Below are positions 44,108 to 52,642 of a DNA stretch of 54,566 nucleotides, in pieces (the stretch's first letter is position 1; every line of letters begins with the position of its first letter). Under the pieces are notes generated by a model. That model was not told the origin of the DNA. It was given only the letters and a program-made list of their open reading frames with translations, and searched no databases. The DNA is taken from NCBI GenBank assembly GCA_021848025.1, contig JAJZND010000018.1, positions 1 through 54,566 of the forward strand, in the 5' to 3' direction. Position numbers and translations under genes: made by a program. This stretch comes from Microcaldota archaeon. GTDB lineage: Archaea > Micrarchaeota > Micrarchaeia > Micrarchaeales > CABMGC01.

Positions 44108-45406
44108 ATGGAAAGCGAAGATTTCAGGAAGCTAGAAGACAATGTTTTCGATGCACTCTTTGGCAAATTGGGCGGTCCGATTGAAAAAACCGAGATACCT
44201 GGTTACATAGAGGAGGTGGCCAAATCGATAAACCCTGCACTTTCAAAAGAAGACATAAGCAGGATAGTAAAAGATGCGAAAGAATTTGCACCGATAGACA
44301 AGTACCTCGAGGATGAACAGGTCGAGGATATAATGATTAACAATACACGGAATATTTTCATATACCACTCGCGAGTGGGTGATGAAAAGGTAGCAGAGAG
44401 GATATCCAACAAGCACGAACTGGAAACTTTCATAAAGAAGTTAAAAATGTACACAACTACAACTACAGCCAACAAAAATATACTGGACGTACACCTGCCA
44501 AATGGCTCAAGGGCAAACATCATAGAATCTCCTCTGGGAGCAGATGTTACGATAAGAAATTTCAAGAAAACTGCAATGAGCATAATAGATCTGATAAACC
44601 TGGGCGAGCTCAGCTACAATATGGCCGGCAGGCTCTGGCTTTATGCTGAGGGGCTGAAGGTCAGACCTGCAAATCTTCTTATAGGCGGAATGCCTGCCAG
44701 CGGGAAGACCACAATGCTGAATTCCATGTTCAGTTTCTTCAGGCCAGAGCAACGGGTCATAGTGATAGAAGAGACCTATGAGCTTAACACTGAAACCCAG
44801 GAGAACTGCGTCAGGCTTGAAACCAGTCTTGATGTTGGAATAGGGGATCTGGTAAAGAATGCTCTGAGAATGAGGCCGGACATACTGATAATAGGCGAAA
44901 TAAGAGGCGAGGAAGCCAAGGATATGATGACGGCCATGAACATAGGTAAGATCTCTATGGGAACAATACACGCGAGTACTACCCGGGACGTTGTGACCAG
45001 GCTTGAACACGCTCCGATGAATATAGAAAAGGACATAATACCGCTGATAGATGCAATGATAATGATTTCACATGTGCAGGAGAATGGCAAGAACTTAAGG
45101 AAGGTAACGCAGATATCGGAGATATCAGGAATAGAGACACAGGTTTTACTCTCGGATCTCTATTCGTACGATTACAAGACACACAAAGGCTCCGATATAC
45201 TTCCTAGCATAACGTACAGGGACCTTCTGGCTAAGCTTACCGGTACGCCGCCCATAGAGATAATAGCAGAGGAGCAGCGGCGCGGAAGAATACTCGAGCA
45301 ATTGAATAAGCAAGGCCTTCGCGATCTACAAAGCATAAATGAATATTGCAAAGAGTATTATGACAATCCTGAGAGGGCGATTAGGAAGATAGGCCTAAAG
45401 TATTGA
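44108..45406 (+). CDS. Type II/IV secretion or pilus assembly ATPase (VirB11/GspE/TadA family)
   Basis: 432 aa from ATG 44108; ATG 44075 would add 11 residues but sits almost on the TATA-like stretch. Walker A GGMPASGKTT near residue 192, Asp box VIVIEETYELN, Walker B ILIIGEIRGEEA and His box MGTIHASTTRDVV are all present, after an N-terminal domain of about 170 aa with PIDKYLEDEQVEDIM. It powers pilus, archaellum-like or secretion systems. No partner membrane protein (TadC-like) lies next to it. The protein at 23166-24083 appears to be a degenerate relative. Confidence 0.92.
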   Translation: MESEDFRKLEDNVFDALFGKLGGPIEKTEIPGYIEEVAKSINPALSKEDISRIVKDAKEFAPIDKYLEDEQVEDIMINNTRNIFIYHSRVGDEKVAERISNKHELETFIKKLKMYTTTTTANKNILDVHLPNGSRANIIESPLGADVTIRNFKKTAMSIIDLINLGELSYNMAGRLWLYAEGLKVRPANLLIGGMPASGKTTMLNSMFSFFRPEQRVIVIEETYELNTETQENCVRLETSLDVGIGDLVKNALRMRPDILIIGEIRGEEAKDMMTAMNIGKISMGTIHASTTRDVVTRLEHAPMNIEKDIIPLIDAMIMISHVQENGKNLRKVTQISEISGIETQVLLSDLYSYDYKTHKGSDILPSITYRDLLAKLTGTPPIEIIAEEQRRGRILEQLNKQGLRDLQSINEYCKEYYDNPERAIRKIGLKY

Positions 45407-45952
45407 ATACCGCGTTTTTTCTAGATGCCTTTTAAGCTTCCTTAGTGCCGCAGACCTCGGGCTTATTCTGTTTTTTACTTCCTTTCCCAGCTGCGCAAAA
45501 GTTTTGCTGTATCCTTCAGGTATGAAGATGAAGTCGAAGCCGAAGCCCTCTCTTCCTGCTGGCTTTTTTGCCACCCTTCCCTTCAAGGACGCAGAGAAAG
45601 CCTTCATTCTTTTACCATCGTAAAAGGCCACTGCTACGCTAGCTACCATGCGTGCATTCCCGAGTCTGTCCGCTGTTTTTGCTATCCCTGCGGTCCCTGC
45701 AGTGGCTAGCATCCATTTTACAAACGGGCCTGGAAATCCGTGCATGCACTCAAGATAAGCGGCTGTATCCTCGACAAAGAGAGGTTTTCCAACAATCTTA
45801 TATGCTTCAAGCGCTTTGCTCTTCGCTACTTTTTCGATATCCATCGACTGTATCTCTTCCAGATCCAAGTCATATGTTTCAAGACCATCGCCAAACACGC
45901 TCTTTGCCTCAAGTATCTTGTCTTTGTTGGAGGTTACAAAATAGACCTTCAA
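45395..45952 (-). CDS. XTP/dITP diphosphatase (HAM1/RdgB family)
   Basis: 185 aa. Removes non-standard purine nucleotides from the pool. Motifs: MKVYFVTSNKDKILEAKSVF, LFVEDTAAYLECMHGFPG (SGL-type loop), and GREGFGFDFIFIPEGYSKTF. Convergent with the secretion ATPase gene (12-bp overlap) and divergent from proline dehydrogenase (41 bp between starts). Confidence 0.93.
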   Translation of the reverse strand: MKVYFVTSNKDKILEAKSVFGDGLETYDLDLEEIQSMDIEKVAKSKALEAYKIVGKPLFVEDTAAYLECMHGFPGPFVKWMLATAGTAGIAKTADRLGNARMVASVAVAFYDGKRMKAFSASLKGRVAKKPAGREGFGFDFIFIPEGYSKTFAQLGKEVKNRISPRSAALRKLKRHLEKTRYSIL

Positions 45953-45993
45953 GGAAGCACCAGATTATTAAAAAATTGCTTCTATATAATTTT

Positions 45994-46857
45994 ATGGGTA
46001 TCTCTGCAAGGGATTTCATAGAACGGGAGATGGCAGGCAGATGGATTGCGGGGCCTTCGCTGAAGGATGCGATAGAGAGGGCCAGGCAGATCGAATCCAA
46101 GAGAATGGAGCCTATGATAAATTATCTTGGAGAAGCTTTCGGCAGCAACGATAGGAAAAAAGTGGGGGAAGCAGTCAGGACATACGAGGAACTTATCTCT
46201 CTTATGGCTAAAAACAGGATAAAGGGCTCGATAGCGGTAAAGCCTACTCAGCTTGGCCTGCTGATAAGCTACGGGCTGCTTGAAAGGAATTATTCGGAGA
46301 TAGTAAAGGAGGCGGAGAAAAGGGGCATATTTGTCTGGCTTGACATGGAAGAGAGCAAATATGTGGATGACACGATAAAGCTTTACAAGACGCATGTAAA
46401 GAGCCGCACTACTGGCATCTGCATACAGTCATATCTGAAAAGAAGTGAAAATGATATTAAAGCCCTTTCAGGATATAATGCAGTGGTAAGGCTTGTTAAA
46501 GGGGCATACAAGCCGGAGCCAGAAACCGGCTTTACCTCCAGGGCAGAGGTTACTGAAAACTACGCAAGGCTGATGCGGATGCTCTTCGAGACATATAAAA
46601 AGTTTACTATTGCAACCCACGATACCGGGATGATAACTGAGGCAATGAAGCTTGAGAAAAGGTACAAAAAAGACGTCTCTTTCGCAATGCTGAACGGTAT
46701 AAGAAATGGATATGCAGAATCTCTTGCCAGTAAAGGTTACAATATTTTCATCTATCTCCCATTCGGGAGGGAATGGGTGTCATACGCGTACAGGCGGCTC
46801 AGGGAGGCGAGCAATTTCTTGCTCCTTGTCAGGTCGATCTTAAGCCAGAACGCGTAA
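45994..46857 (+). CDS. Proline dehydrogenase
   Basis: 287 aa from ATG 45994. A TATA-like TCTATATAAT lies close before the start. PRODH motifs: VVRLVKGAYKPEPETGF, IATHDTGMITEAM, and near the end YLPFGREWVSYAYRRLREAS with NFLLLVRSIL. A TIM-barrel FAD enzyme that oxidises proline to pyrroline-5-carboxylate and passes electrons to the quinone pool. The P5C dehydrogenase is not in the window. Short length fits monofunctional PRODH. Confidence 0.88.
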   Translation: MGISARDFIEREMAGRWIAGPSLKDAIERARQIESKRMEPMINYLGEAFGSNDRKKVGEAVRTYEELISLMAKNRIKGSIAVKPTQLGLLISYGLLERNYSEIVKEAEKRGIFVWLDMEESKYVDDTIKLYKTHVKSRTTGICIQSYLKRSENDIKALSGYNAVVRLVKGAYKPEPETGFTSRAEVTENYARLMRMLFETYKKFTIATHDTGMITEAMKLEKRYKKDVSFAMLNGIRNGYAESLASKGYNIFIYLPFGREWVSYAYRRLREASNFLLLVRSILSQNA

Positions 46858-46931
46858 GCATTCGCGGAACAGGCTGCACTCATGTATTTATTGGCATTCT
46901 GCATAATTAATTCAATTTATCGGTTATTTGG

Positions 46932-47669
46932 ATGGATTACGACAGGGATTTTAGCAAGATGATGCTAGATACGGAATATGGAAAGGCAGCATATTTAGCG
47001 CACAGAGCCGGACCTAAAAGCCTTATATTGTTGCACGGGCTTGCTGCAAGTTCAAGAAGCTGGCACAGGCTGGTAGGTTTCCTAGATCCTGATTTAAGTG
47101 TCTATATGCTTGACATGCTTGGCCATGGCAATTCAGATGCACCAAGAATAAACTATACCGTTGACATACATATAAAGGTGCTAGAGACGCTGGCTGAGAA
47201 GGAGAAGGTAAGCAAGCCTTTTCTTTTTGGGCATTCATACGGCGGTTGGGTCTGCGCCTTATATGCGGTCAGGGGGCATCCTCTCAGCGGCCTGATCCTC
47301 GAGGATTCAGCAGGCCTTGAGAACTTTTTCTCCGAGACGAGAGGCACAAGGGACCGCGAAGCTTACAAGGCAGATATACTCTCAAGGGCAAAGCTTCTCA
47401 CTACTCACACCTATGTAATAAAAAGCATGCTCGATGATGAATTTTCAGAGCACCAGCTGAGCGCAGATGATCTCCGTAAGATAACTGCGCCTACCCTGAT
47501 AATATGGGGCAGCGATGATTCAATAATAAAACCGAAGTTTGCTGATCTCTTCGCATCGCACATAAATGGAAGCAGGCTCAGGCTTATAAATGGCGCAAGG
47601 CACACGCCGCATTTCACCAATCCAAAGGAAGTATCTGAAATGGTAAATGGATTCATAAGGACGCATTAG
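46932..47669 (+). CDS. Alpha/beta-fold hydrolase
   Basis: 245 aa. Oxyanion region LILLHGLAASSRSWHRL, nucleophile in LFGHSYGGWVCALYA (S in GHSYGG), Asp in IIWGSDDSIIKP and His in NGARHTPHFTNP form a full catalytic triad. Esterase, lipase or C-C hydrolase activity is possible; the substrate is not shown. Monocistronic, with a TATA-like region upstream. Confidence 0.88.
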   Translation: MDYDRDFSKMMLDTEYGKAAYLAHRAGPKSLILLHGLAASSRSWHRLVGFLDPDLSVYMLDMLGHGNSDAPRINYTVDIHIKVLETLAEKEKVSKPFLFGHSYGGWVCALYAVRGHPLSGLILEDSAGLENFFSETRGTRDREAYKADILSRAKLLTTHTYVIKSMLDDEFSEHQLSADDLRKITAPTLIIWGSDDSIIKPKFADLFASHINGSRLRLINGARHTPHFTNPKEVSEMVNGFIRTH

Positions 47670-47745
47670 CCCGTACATGCGATACCCTGCTTGTTGTCCG
47701 AGCCAAAGCTTAAATAATCTAATGTGCAAAAGGTTATCTGATTAC

Positions 47746-48327
47746 ATGAAAACAGCTGGAATCATAGGGATAGTTGTAATAATAGTCATAATAATCGCAG
47801 CAGGCGCATACATCCTTGCTGGCCATGGCAAAACAGCGGCTCCAGCAACTTCTACTGCAAAGACTACATCAAGCACCGCCACTACGACAGCATCAAGCGG
47901 CTATGCATCCAATAGCACCAGCACAAGCAGCGGAGCAGTCAAATATGGCTTCACAGAGGAATACAATTCAAAGGTCGGCAATTATCTTGCAAATTCAACA
48001 GGCTGGTCTCTTTACATACTCACGGCAGATACGCCATACAGCGGTAACAGCACATGCTATGGCACATGCGCAACATACTGGCCGCCATACATTGTTACTG
48101 GCAACCTTACCTTCTCTACCCTTCCAAGCAGCGTCAATGCATCTGCATTCGGCACAATAACAAGAACGGGGGGCAGCAAACAGCTCACTTATGATGGACG
48201 TCCGCTCTATTACTTCAGCGGTGACAAAGCAGCAGGTCAGATAAACGGGGAAGGTCTCAGTGCATTCGGAGGCACTTGGTATGTAGTCACGCTTCCCAAA
48301 TTCAGCATACCTAACTCCACCTCCTAA
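47746..48327 (+). CDS. Secreted protein of the PF03640 (lipoprotein_15-like) repeat family
   Basis: 193 aa from ATG 47746; ATG 47722 is upstream in frame. A TATA-like CTTAAATAATC about 30 bp upstream fits the later start. N-terminal hydrophobic segment IIGIVVIIVIIIAAGAYILA, a Thr/Ser/Ala linker, then two repeat units with GWSLYILTADTPYSGNSTCY and LTYDGRPLYYFSGDKAAG, the family hallmark. Two Cys (TCYGTC) may form a disulfide. Anchored outside the cell; function of the family unknown. Confidence 0.85.
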   Translation: MKTAGIIGIVVIIVIIIAAGAYILAGHGKTAAPATSTAKTTSSTATTTASSGYASNSTSTSSGAVKYGFTEEYNSKVGNYLANSTGWSLYILTADTPYSGNSTCYGTCATYWPPYIVTGNLTFSTLPSSVNASAFGTITRTGGSKQLTYDGRPLYYFSGDKAAGQINGEGLSAFGGTWYVVTLPKFSIPNSTS

Positions 48328-48341
48328 AGCCTCTGGTGGAT

Positions 48342-48770
48342 ATGACGGGAAATGCAAAGATACGGCATCTGCTGACCAGGCTTAGCCTAGCTATAGTATT
48401 CATAGGCATAGGCATATGGGAGATAATCCAGCCCTCGTACTGGGCAATGTATGTGCCGCCATTTGTATCATCCATAATGACTGCAGATACCTTCCTGATG
48501 TTTCATGGTGCGGCTCTCATTGCAATAGGAACGGCCGTATTGCTGGGAATATATCTGAGATTCGCGTCTGCGCTCGCAGCGCTGACGATGCTTTCGATAA
48601 TACTCTCAGTAACCTACTACCTTGGTTTTAGCGATATAGTGTTGAGGGATATAGCCATTTTCGTTATAGCGGTGGCTCTTTTTTTCGATGACTCAGATTA
48701 TGCAAGAGTAGCAAGGTTCAGGGAAAGAGGAACTCTTAAATATCGGAACCGTTTACAAACTATTGAATAA
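48342..48770 (+). CDS. DoxX-like membrane protein
   Basis: 142 aa with four hydrophobic segments (SLAIVFIGIGIWEII, FHGAALIAIGTAVLLGIYL, ALTMLSIILSVTYYL, IAIFVIAVALFF), as in the DoxX family. GGTGG sits just before ATG 48342. Family members take part in thiosulfate oxidation or oxidative stress response, but some have no known role. It lies 14 bp after the PF03640 gene and may be co-transcribed. Confidence 0.72.
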   Translation: MTGNAKIRHLLTRLSLAIVFIGIGIWEIIQPSYWAMYVPPFVSSIMTADTFLMFHGAALIAIGTAVLLGIYLRFASALAALTMLSIILSVTYYLGFSDIVLRDIAIFVIAVALFFDDSDYARVARFRERGTLKYRNRLQTIE

Positions 48771-48786
48771 ATCACGGCGTCGCTCC

Positions 48787-49494
48787 ATGGAAGAAAGCAA
48801 TACCAGAAATAAAGCTAACGGTACCAAGATATCAATAGTAATACCCGCACTTAATGAAGAGAGGAATATGCCGCACCTCATATCTGGGATAAAAAAAATT
48901 ATGTCCGGCAAAAAGTATGAGGTAATAGTTGTAGATGGATACTCCACAGATAACACTGCAGTTATAGCAGAAGATATGGGAGCCAGGATAATCTACGACA
49001 ATGTAGGCAAAGGGAGTGCGCTGATAAAAGGGCTCATGAATGCAAGTGGCGAAATACTGATATCCATGGATGCGGATCTTTCGCACGAGCCTAGAGAACT
49101 TACGCTTCTTGTCAGTGGTATAAAATCAGGTTATGATATCTGCATGGGCTCCAGATTCATTGCAGGCGGCAATTCTGAAGACATATCTGCAATCAGGGCA
49201 TTTGGAAACAAGGCATTTGTGTTCTTGGTAAATGCGCTTTTCAAGTCCCACTACAGCGACATGTGCTACGGGTACAGGAGTTTCAACAAGAAGATACTGC
49301 AAAAGCTGAATCTGAGGGAGCGCGGCTTTGGAATAGAAGCTGAGATAAGCATAAAGGCCGCAAAGCTCGGCCTGAAGACTATAGAGGTGCCAAGCACCGA
49401 GAAGAAGAGATCAGCAGAGGAGCCGAAGCTTCGCACATTCTGGGACGGTTACATAATATTAAAGACCATAATAAAAAATGCGCTGAGAAACTGA
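48787..49494 (+). CDS. Family 2 glycosyltransferase (dolichol-phosphate mannosyltransferase-like)
   Basis: 235 aa from ATG 48787 (TTG 48763 would overlap the DoxX gene). GT-A motifs ISIVIPALNEERNMPHLISG, VIVVDGYSTDNTAVIAED, ILISMDADLSHEPREL and MCYGYRSFNKKILQKL follow the DPM1 pattern. There is no C-terminal membrane domain. It would move a sugar from NDP-sugar to polyprenyl phosphate, for N-glycosylation of surface proteins such as the sequon-rich one at 5641-7161 (inference). Confidence 0.88.
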   Translation: MEESNTRNKANGTKISIVIPALNEERNMPHLISGIKKIMSGKKYEVIVVDGYSTDNTAVIAEDMGARIIYDNVGKGSALIKGLMNASGEILISMDADLSHEPRELTLLVSGIKSGYDICMGSRFIAGGNSEDISAIRAFGNKAFVFLVNALFKSHYSDMCYGYRSFNKKILQKLNLRERGFGIEAEISIKAAKLGLKTIEVPSTEKKRSAEEPKLRTFWDGYIILKTIIKNALRN

Positions 49495-49521
49495 GTGAAG
49501 AAGGTTAAAGCTCATGCGAGT

Positions 49522-51219
49522 TCATTCCCTTTTTACGTCGCGCATGGTTATCCAAGCCCTGAATGCCCTCAGCTGGCTCACGCTGAATGAAGTAGGATAA
49601 GCATCATATATCTCTTTAGGCGGAATTCCTGATGCCAGTAGGTCATAAACTTCTTCTTTTGTAATCTTTTCTATATCGGAGTCCTCGTCGAATACCTCAA
49701 TTGCGGATTCGCCATGTGCTCTGCCTTTTCCGTAAGTGCCCATTGTATAATGCGCTTTCCATTGCGCCAGCGGCCGCTTCCCCCATCCTCTGTATTTATC
49801 TTTTATGTATGCTAAAAATTCCGGTCCTTCCAAGTCCGTCTTTTCCAGTTCCTCCAGAAACCTGCCTTTGCTCAGTACGGGCTTAGACGAGTTGCCAAGG
49901 AAACGCGGCTCTAGCGTGGCGCTAAGGGGAGCAGTCTCGTACTTCTCATCTAACTTTTCTTTTTTAGAGAGCATCTTGCCCAGAGCGACGATCGCTTTCC
50001 CCAACCTTTCTGTATCCTCTATCCTGAAGCCTTCAGGAAAACCGCAGGCTTTAGCCACATCCATATAAGCTTCATGCAGAAGCCTGGACCACGAAAAGAA
50101 AAACATGCTCCCTACCATGGGGGAGCCCGACTCAGATATATATGAATAGTTGGCCTCTTTCAGAGGAACATATATCCTGTCCAGGAGGGCCTCGTTGATA
50201 GCCCCGATTATCGCATACTTGATAATATTGCTGTCCTTATTATATGCCTTCAAGGTGTTTCCCACACGCTCAGAAACGAACTGGTCAATGGCGGCGACCA
50301 TCTTCTGAGCTGCTGTCAGATGTTCCTTGGCATATTCCACAAAATCCTCGGGAGCTAGGAATTCTTTCATGCTGGCGTCTCTTTTAGAAATCCTACGGAC
50401 CGGCCCATTGTTCTCTGCATTGGCTCCGGTCACGTCTCCTACAAACTTGATCATGTCATAAAAGTAAGAAAACCTAAAAGGCGGCTTGGCCAGATTGAGA
50501 ATTAGGTATGGATAATAAAAAGCCTTCAAGTCCTTTCTTGTTGTTTTTTCCGAGTTTGCAAATTCGTTATCGAAGGCGTTTAAGGAAGTGCACACCGCAT
50601 CATGGCCTATTAAGGTCGCACCTGCCGTGGGCATGATGCCTGCCGGTAGCTCAATGGCATCGTCGAGCCGCATTATGTACTCATACTCCGCTGCCCCCTG
50701 GTGATAGAGTATCAGGCTGTTCGCGTCTCTTTTCAAAAGATTAGCAGAATGAAGTAAGATGTGGTTTTTCTTGGAATTGTCCATTATTGCCCTTACGGTT
50801 AGCAGGTCTTCCGCATTAGGAGGGCCTGTGAAATCCATGCTTAGCACATCAAAATCGAATTTCCTTCCCTGTGCCACTTCCTCTTTCACATATTCCTGCA
50901 AGGACTTCGTAATTACGTTGATGCCTAGTCCAAGTTTCCTGATCTGCTCGGCCACCTGCGGACTGCGTTCGAGAGTGGTTATATTGCCTGCAGGTATGCC
51001 TCTGCTCAGATATACTCTCTGCGTCTCTGCCGCATCTATACCTGCAAAGTGCAATACCTTTATCTCACCAGGCTTCCTAAACGTTAGCAGAGTGCTATCT
51101 AGCATGTCTCCTAACAGTGCATGCACTTTTTCTTTCATAGGGTCAGATGCATAGTGCTTCTGACTATCAGGTAGCCTTTTAGGGGCTGTTGTAGTTACAG
51201 CCCGTTCAATTAGAACCAC
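49522..51219 (-). CDS. Protein with a methyltransferase-like domain and C-terminal HTH-like region (unknown family)
   Basis: 565 aa from GTG 51219. A TATA-like stretch (TTTAAATAT, near 51255) precedes it. Residues about 50-170 look like a SAM-binding Rossmann fold: KVLHFAGIDAAETQRVYLSR, ITTLERSPQVAEQIRK, then FDVLSMDFTGPP, which resembles motif IV. The middle (about 190-400) has no recognised pattern and may bind a substrate. The end has an HTH-like KITKEEVYDLLASGIPPKEI ... FSVSQLRAFRAWI. Codon use looks normal and nothing shows transfer. Possible nucleic-acid methyltransferase; function unproven. Confidence 0.6.
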   Translation of the reverse strand: MVLIERAVTTTAPKRLPDSQKHYASDPMKEKVHALLGDMLDSTLLTFRKPGEIKVLHFAGIDAAETQRVYLSRGIPAGNITTLERSPQVAEQIRKLGLGINVITKSLQEYVKEEVAQGRKFDFDVLSMDFTGPPNAEDLLTVRAIMDNSKKNHILLHSANLLKRDANSLILYHQGAAEYEYIMRLDDAIELPAGIMPTAGATLIGHDAVCTSLNAFDNEFANSEKTTRKDLKAFYYPYLILNLAKPPFRFSYFYDMIKFVGDVTGANAENNGPVRRISKRDASMKEFLAPEDFVEYAKEHLTAAQKMVAAIDQFVSERVGNTLKAYNKDSNIIKYAIIGAINEALLDRIYVPLKEANYSYISESGSPMVGSMFFFSWSRLLHEAYMDVAKACGFPEGFRIEDTERLGKAIVALGKMLSKKEKLDEKYETAPLSATLEPRFLGNSSKPVLSKGRFLEELEKTDLEGPEFLAYIKDKYRGWGKRPLAQWKAHYTMGTYGKGRAHGESAIEVFDEDSDIEKITKEEVYDLLASGIPPKEIYDAYPTSFSVSQLRAFRAWITMRDVKRE

Positions 51220-51379
51220 GGAATTCTATTATAAAGGCAGTTTTATGATATTTAAAGAAAACAGGTTAGCTTTTAAAACTTTTCTATAATAAGTAATCTT
51301 TGCAATATGGTCCTGTATCGTGTTTTACGTGAGGAAAATGCAGCATACTAATTTAAACCTCATCACGTAATTCTTAATC

Positions 51380-52639
51380 ATGCCCCTCAAGTATGTAAAG
51401 CAGATATATGACAATGTGCATGGATACATAGGCATAACTGCGCAGGAGCTGGAGATAATAGATACGCCCTTGTTTCAGCGTTTGCGCGAGATAAAGCAGC
51501 TTGGCCCTGCGTATCTTGTTTTCCCAGGAGCCACGCATTCCAGGCTTGCCCATTGCATTGGCACCATGTTCATGATAGACCAGTTCGCCAAGAATTCTGT
51601 GAGATATACTGAGGTAAGCGATGACGAGATTGAGAAGCTCAGGCTCGCTGCATTGCTTCATGACATAGGTCATTATCCATTCTCGCATACCCTGGAGCAT
51701 GCAATCAGGCATGAATTGAAAGGGGCCGACCACGTCACATTCGGGGTAAGCATAATAAAGAGGTTTCTGCAGGAGAAGATAGAGAATTACCGGGTTGATG
51801 AGCTGGCCAGCCTGATCGAAGGAGATAGACGGAATGAATTTTCCATATTGCTCTCTTCAGCCATAGATGCAGACAAGTCAGATTACATGCTGCGCGATTC
51901 GTATAATACTGGTGTATTATACGGAAACATGAATATGTCCAGTCTGATGCGAATAATGTCTTTCGAAAAAGACAAGATAGTGTTCGACAAGGATGCATCT
52001 CCGGTTGAGAACTTTCTGCTGGGCCGCTACCATCTTTATAGGGTAGTTATCCATCATAAAGTGGTTGTGGCAATCAGCCTCGCTCTCCAGCGCATATACT
52101 ATCTGCTTGTTGAAGAAGGATTTCTGCGCAATCCTACCGAACTGCTTAAGACGCAGAATGAGGAAGATATAACCAGCTATACTGATGATGCGGTGCATTA
52201 TGCGATGCATGAATATCTTGCGAAGGGAAAAAATAGCATGCTCAGGGAGCTGATAATGCAGTATCTGCGACGCGAATCTCCGGAACTCTCATATGCTTAT
52301 GTCACTACAAATCCTGGTTCGGGCAGGAACGACAAGCGCAGAGCAAAGATAGATCTTCTGGAAAATGACGCAGATGCCAGGAAGGGCATTGCAAAGAAGG
52401 CAGGCATAAACGAGAACTGGGTCTTCCCGGTAACGCTCAGGTCCCTCGGCCTTGTGGATGAGGAGACGAAGATATTTATAAGGAGGGGCAGCAGCATTGT
52501 TCCGATAATAGATTCAGACGCGCTGGTTCTCAGGATGATAGGCAGCAAGACGCTATACGACGCAAGATTATATACCAAGAAAGGCCACGGCAAGGAGCTC
52601 AGGCACATATTCCTTGAAGAAGTAGGAAAAAAGGTGTAA
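51380..52639 (+). CDS. HD-domain phosphohydrolase (SAMHD1/dGTPase-like)
   Basis: 419 aa. Metal ligands appear in ATHSRLAHCIGT (H58), LLHDIGHYPFSHTLEHA (H94-D95) and AIDADKSDYMLRDS (Asp). YIGITAQELEIIDTPLFQRL matches the start of SAMHD1-like enzymes. It probably removes triphosphate from dNTPs or acts on another nucleotide. A TATA-like region lies in the 160-bp divergent spacer. Its stop is 3 bp before argS. Confidence 0.9.
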   Translation: MPLKYVKQIYDNVHGYIGITAQELEIIDTPLFQRLREIKQLGPAYLVFPGATHSRLAHCIGTMFMIDQFAKNSVRYTEVSDDEIEKLRLAALLHDIGHYPFSHTLEHAIRHELKGADHVTFGVSIIKRFLQEKIENYRVDELASLIEGDRRNEFSILLSSAIDADKSDYMLRDSYNTGVLYGNMNMSSLMRIMSFEKDKIVFDKDASPVENFLLGRYHLYRVVIHHKVVVAISLALQRIYYLLVEEGFLRNPTELLKTQNEEDITSYTDDAVHYAMHEYLAKGKNSMLRELIMQYLRRESPELSYAYVTTNPGSGRNDKRRAKIDLLENDADARKGIAKKAGINENWVFPVTLRSLGLVDEETKIFIRRGSSIVPIIDSDALVLRMIGSKTLYDARLYTKKGHGKELRHIFLEEVGKKV

Positions 52640-52642
52640 TAG

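Noticed and set aside
45652-45993. N-terminal extension of the proline dehydrogenase frame
   Set aside because: This part is antisense to the XTP/dITP diphosphatase gene; the conserved protein begins at ATG 45994 close after a TATA box.
47434-47485. C-box-like ATGATGA and a CTGA, suggesting a box C/D small RNA
   Set aside because: It lies inside the alpha/beta hydrolase gene in a conserved frame, and the second box pair is not complete.
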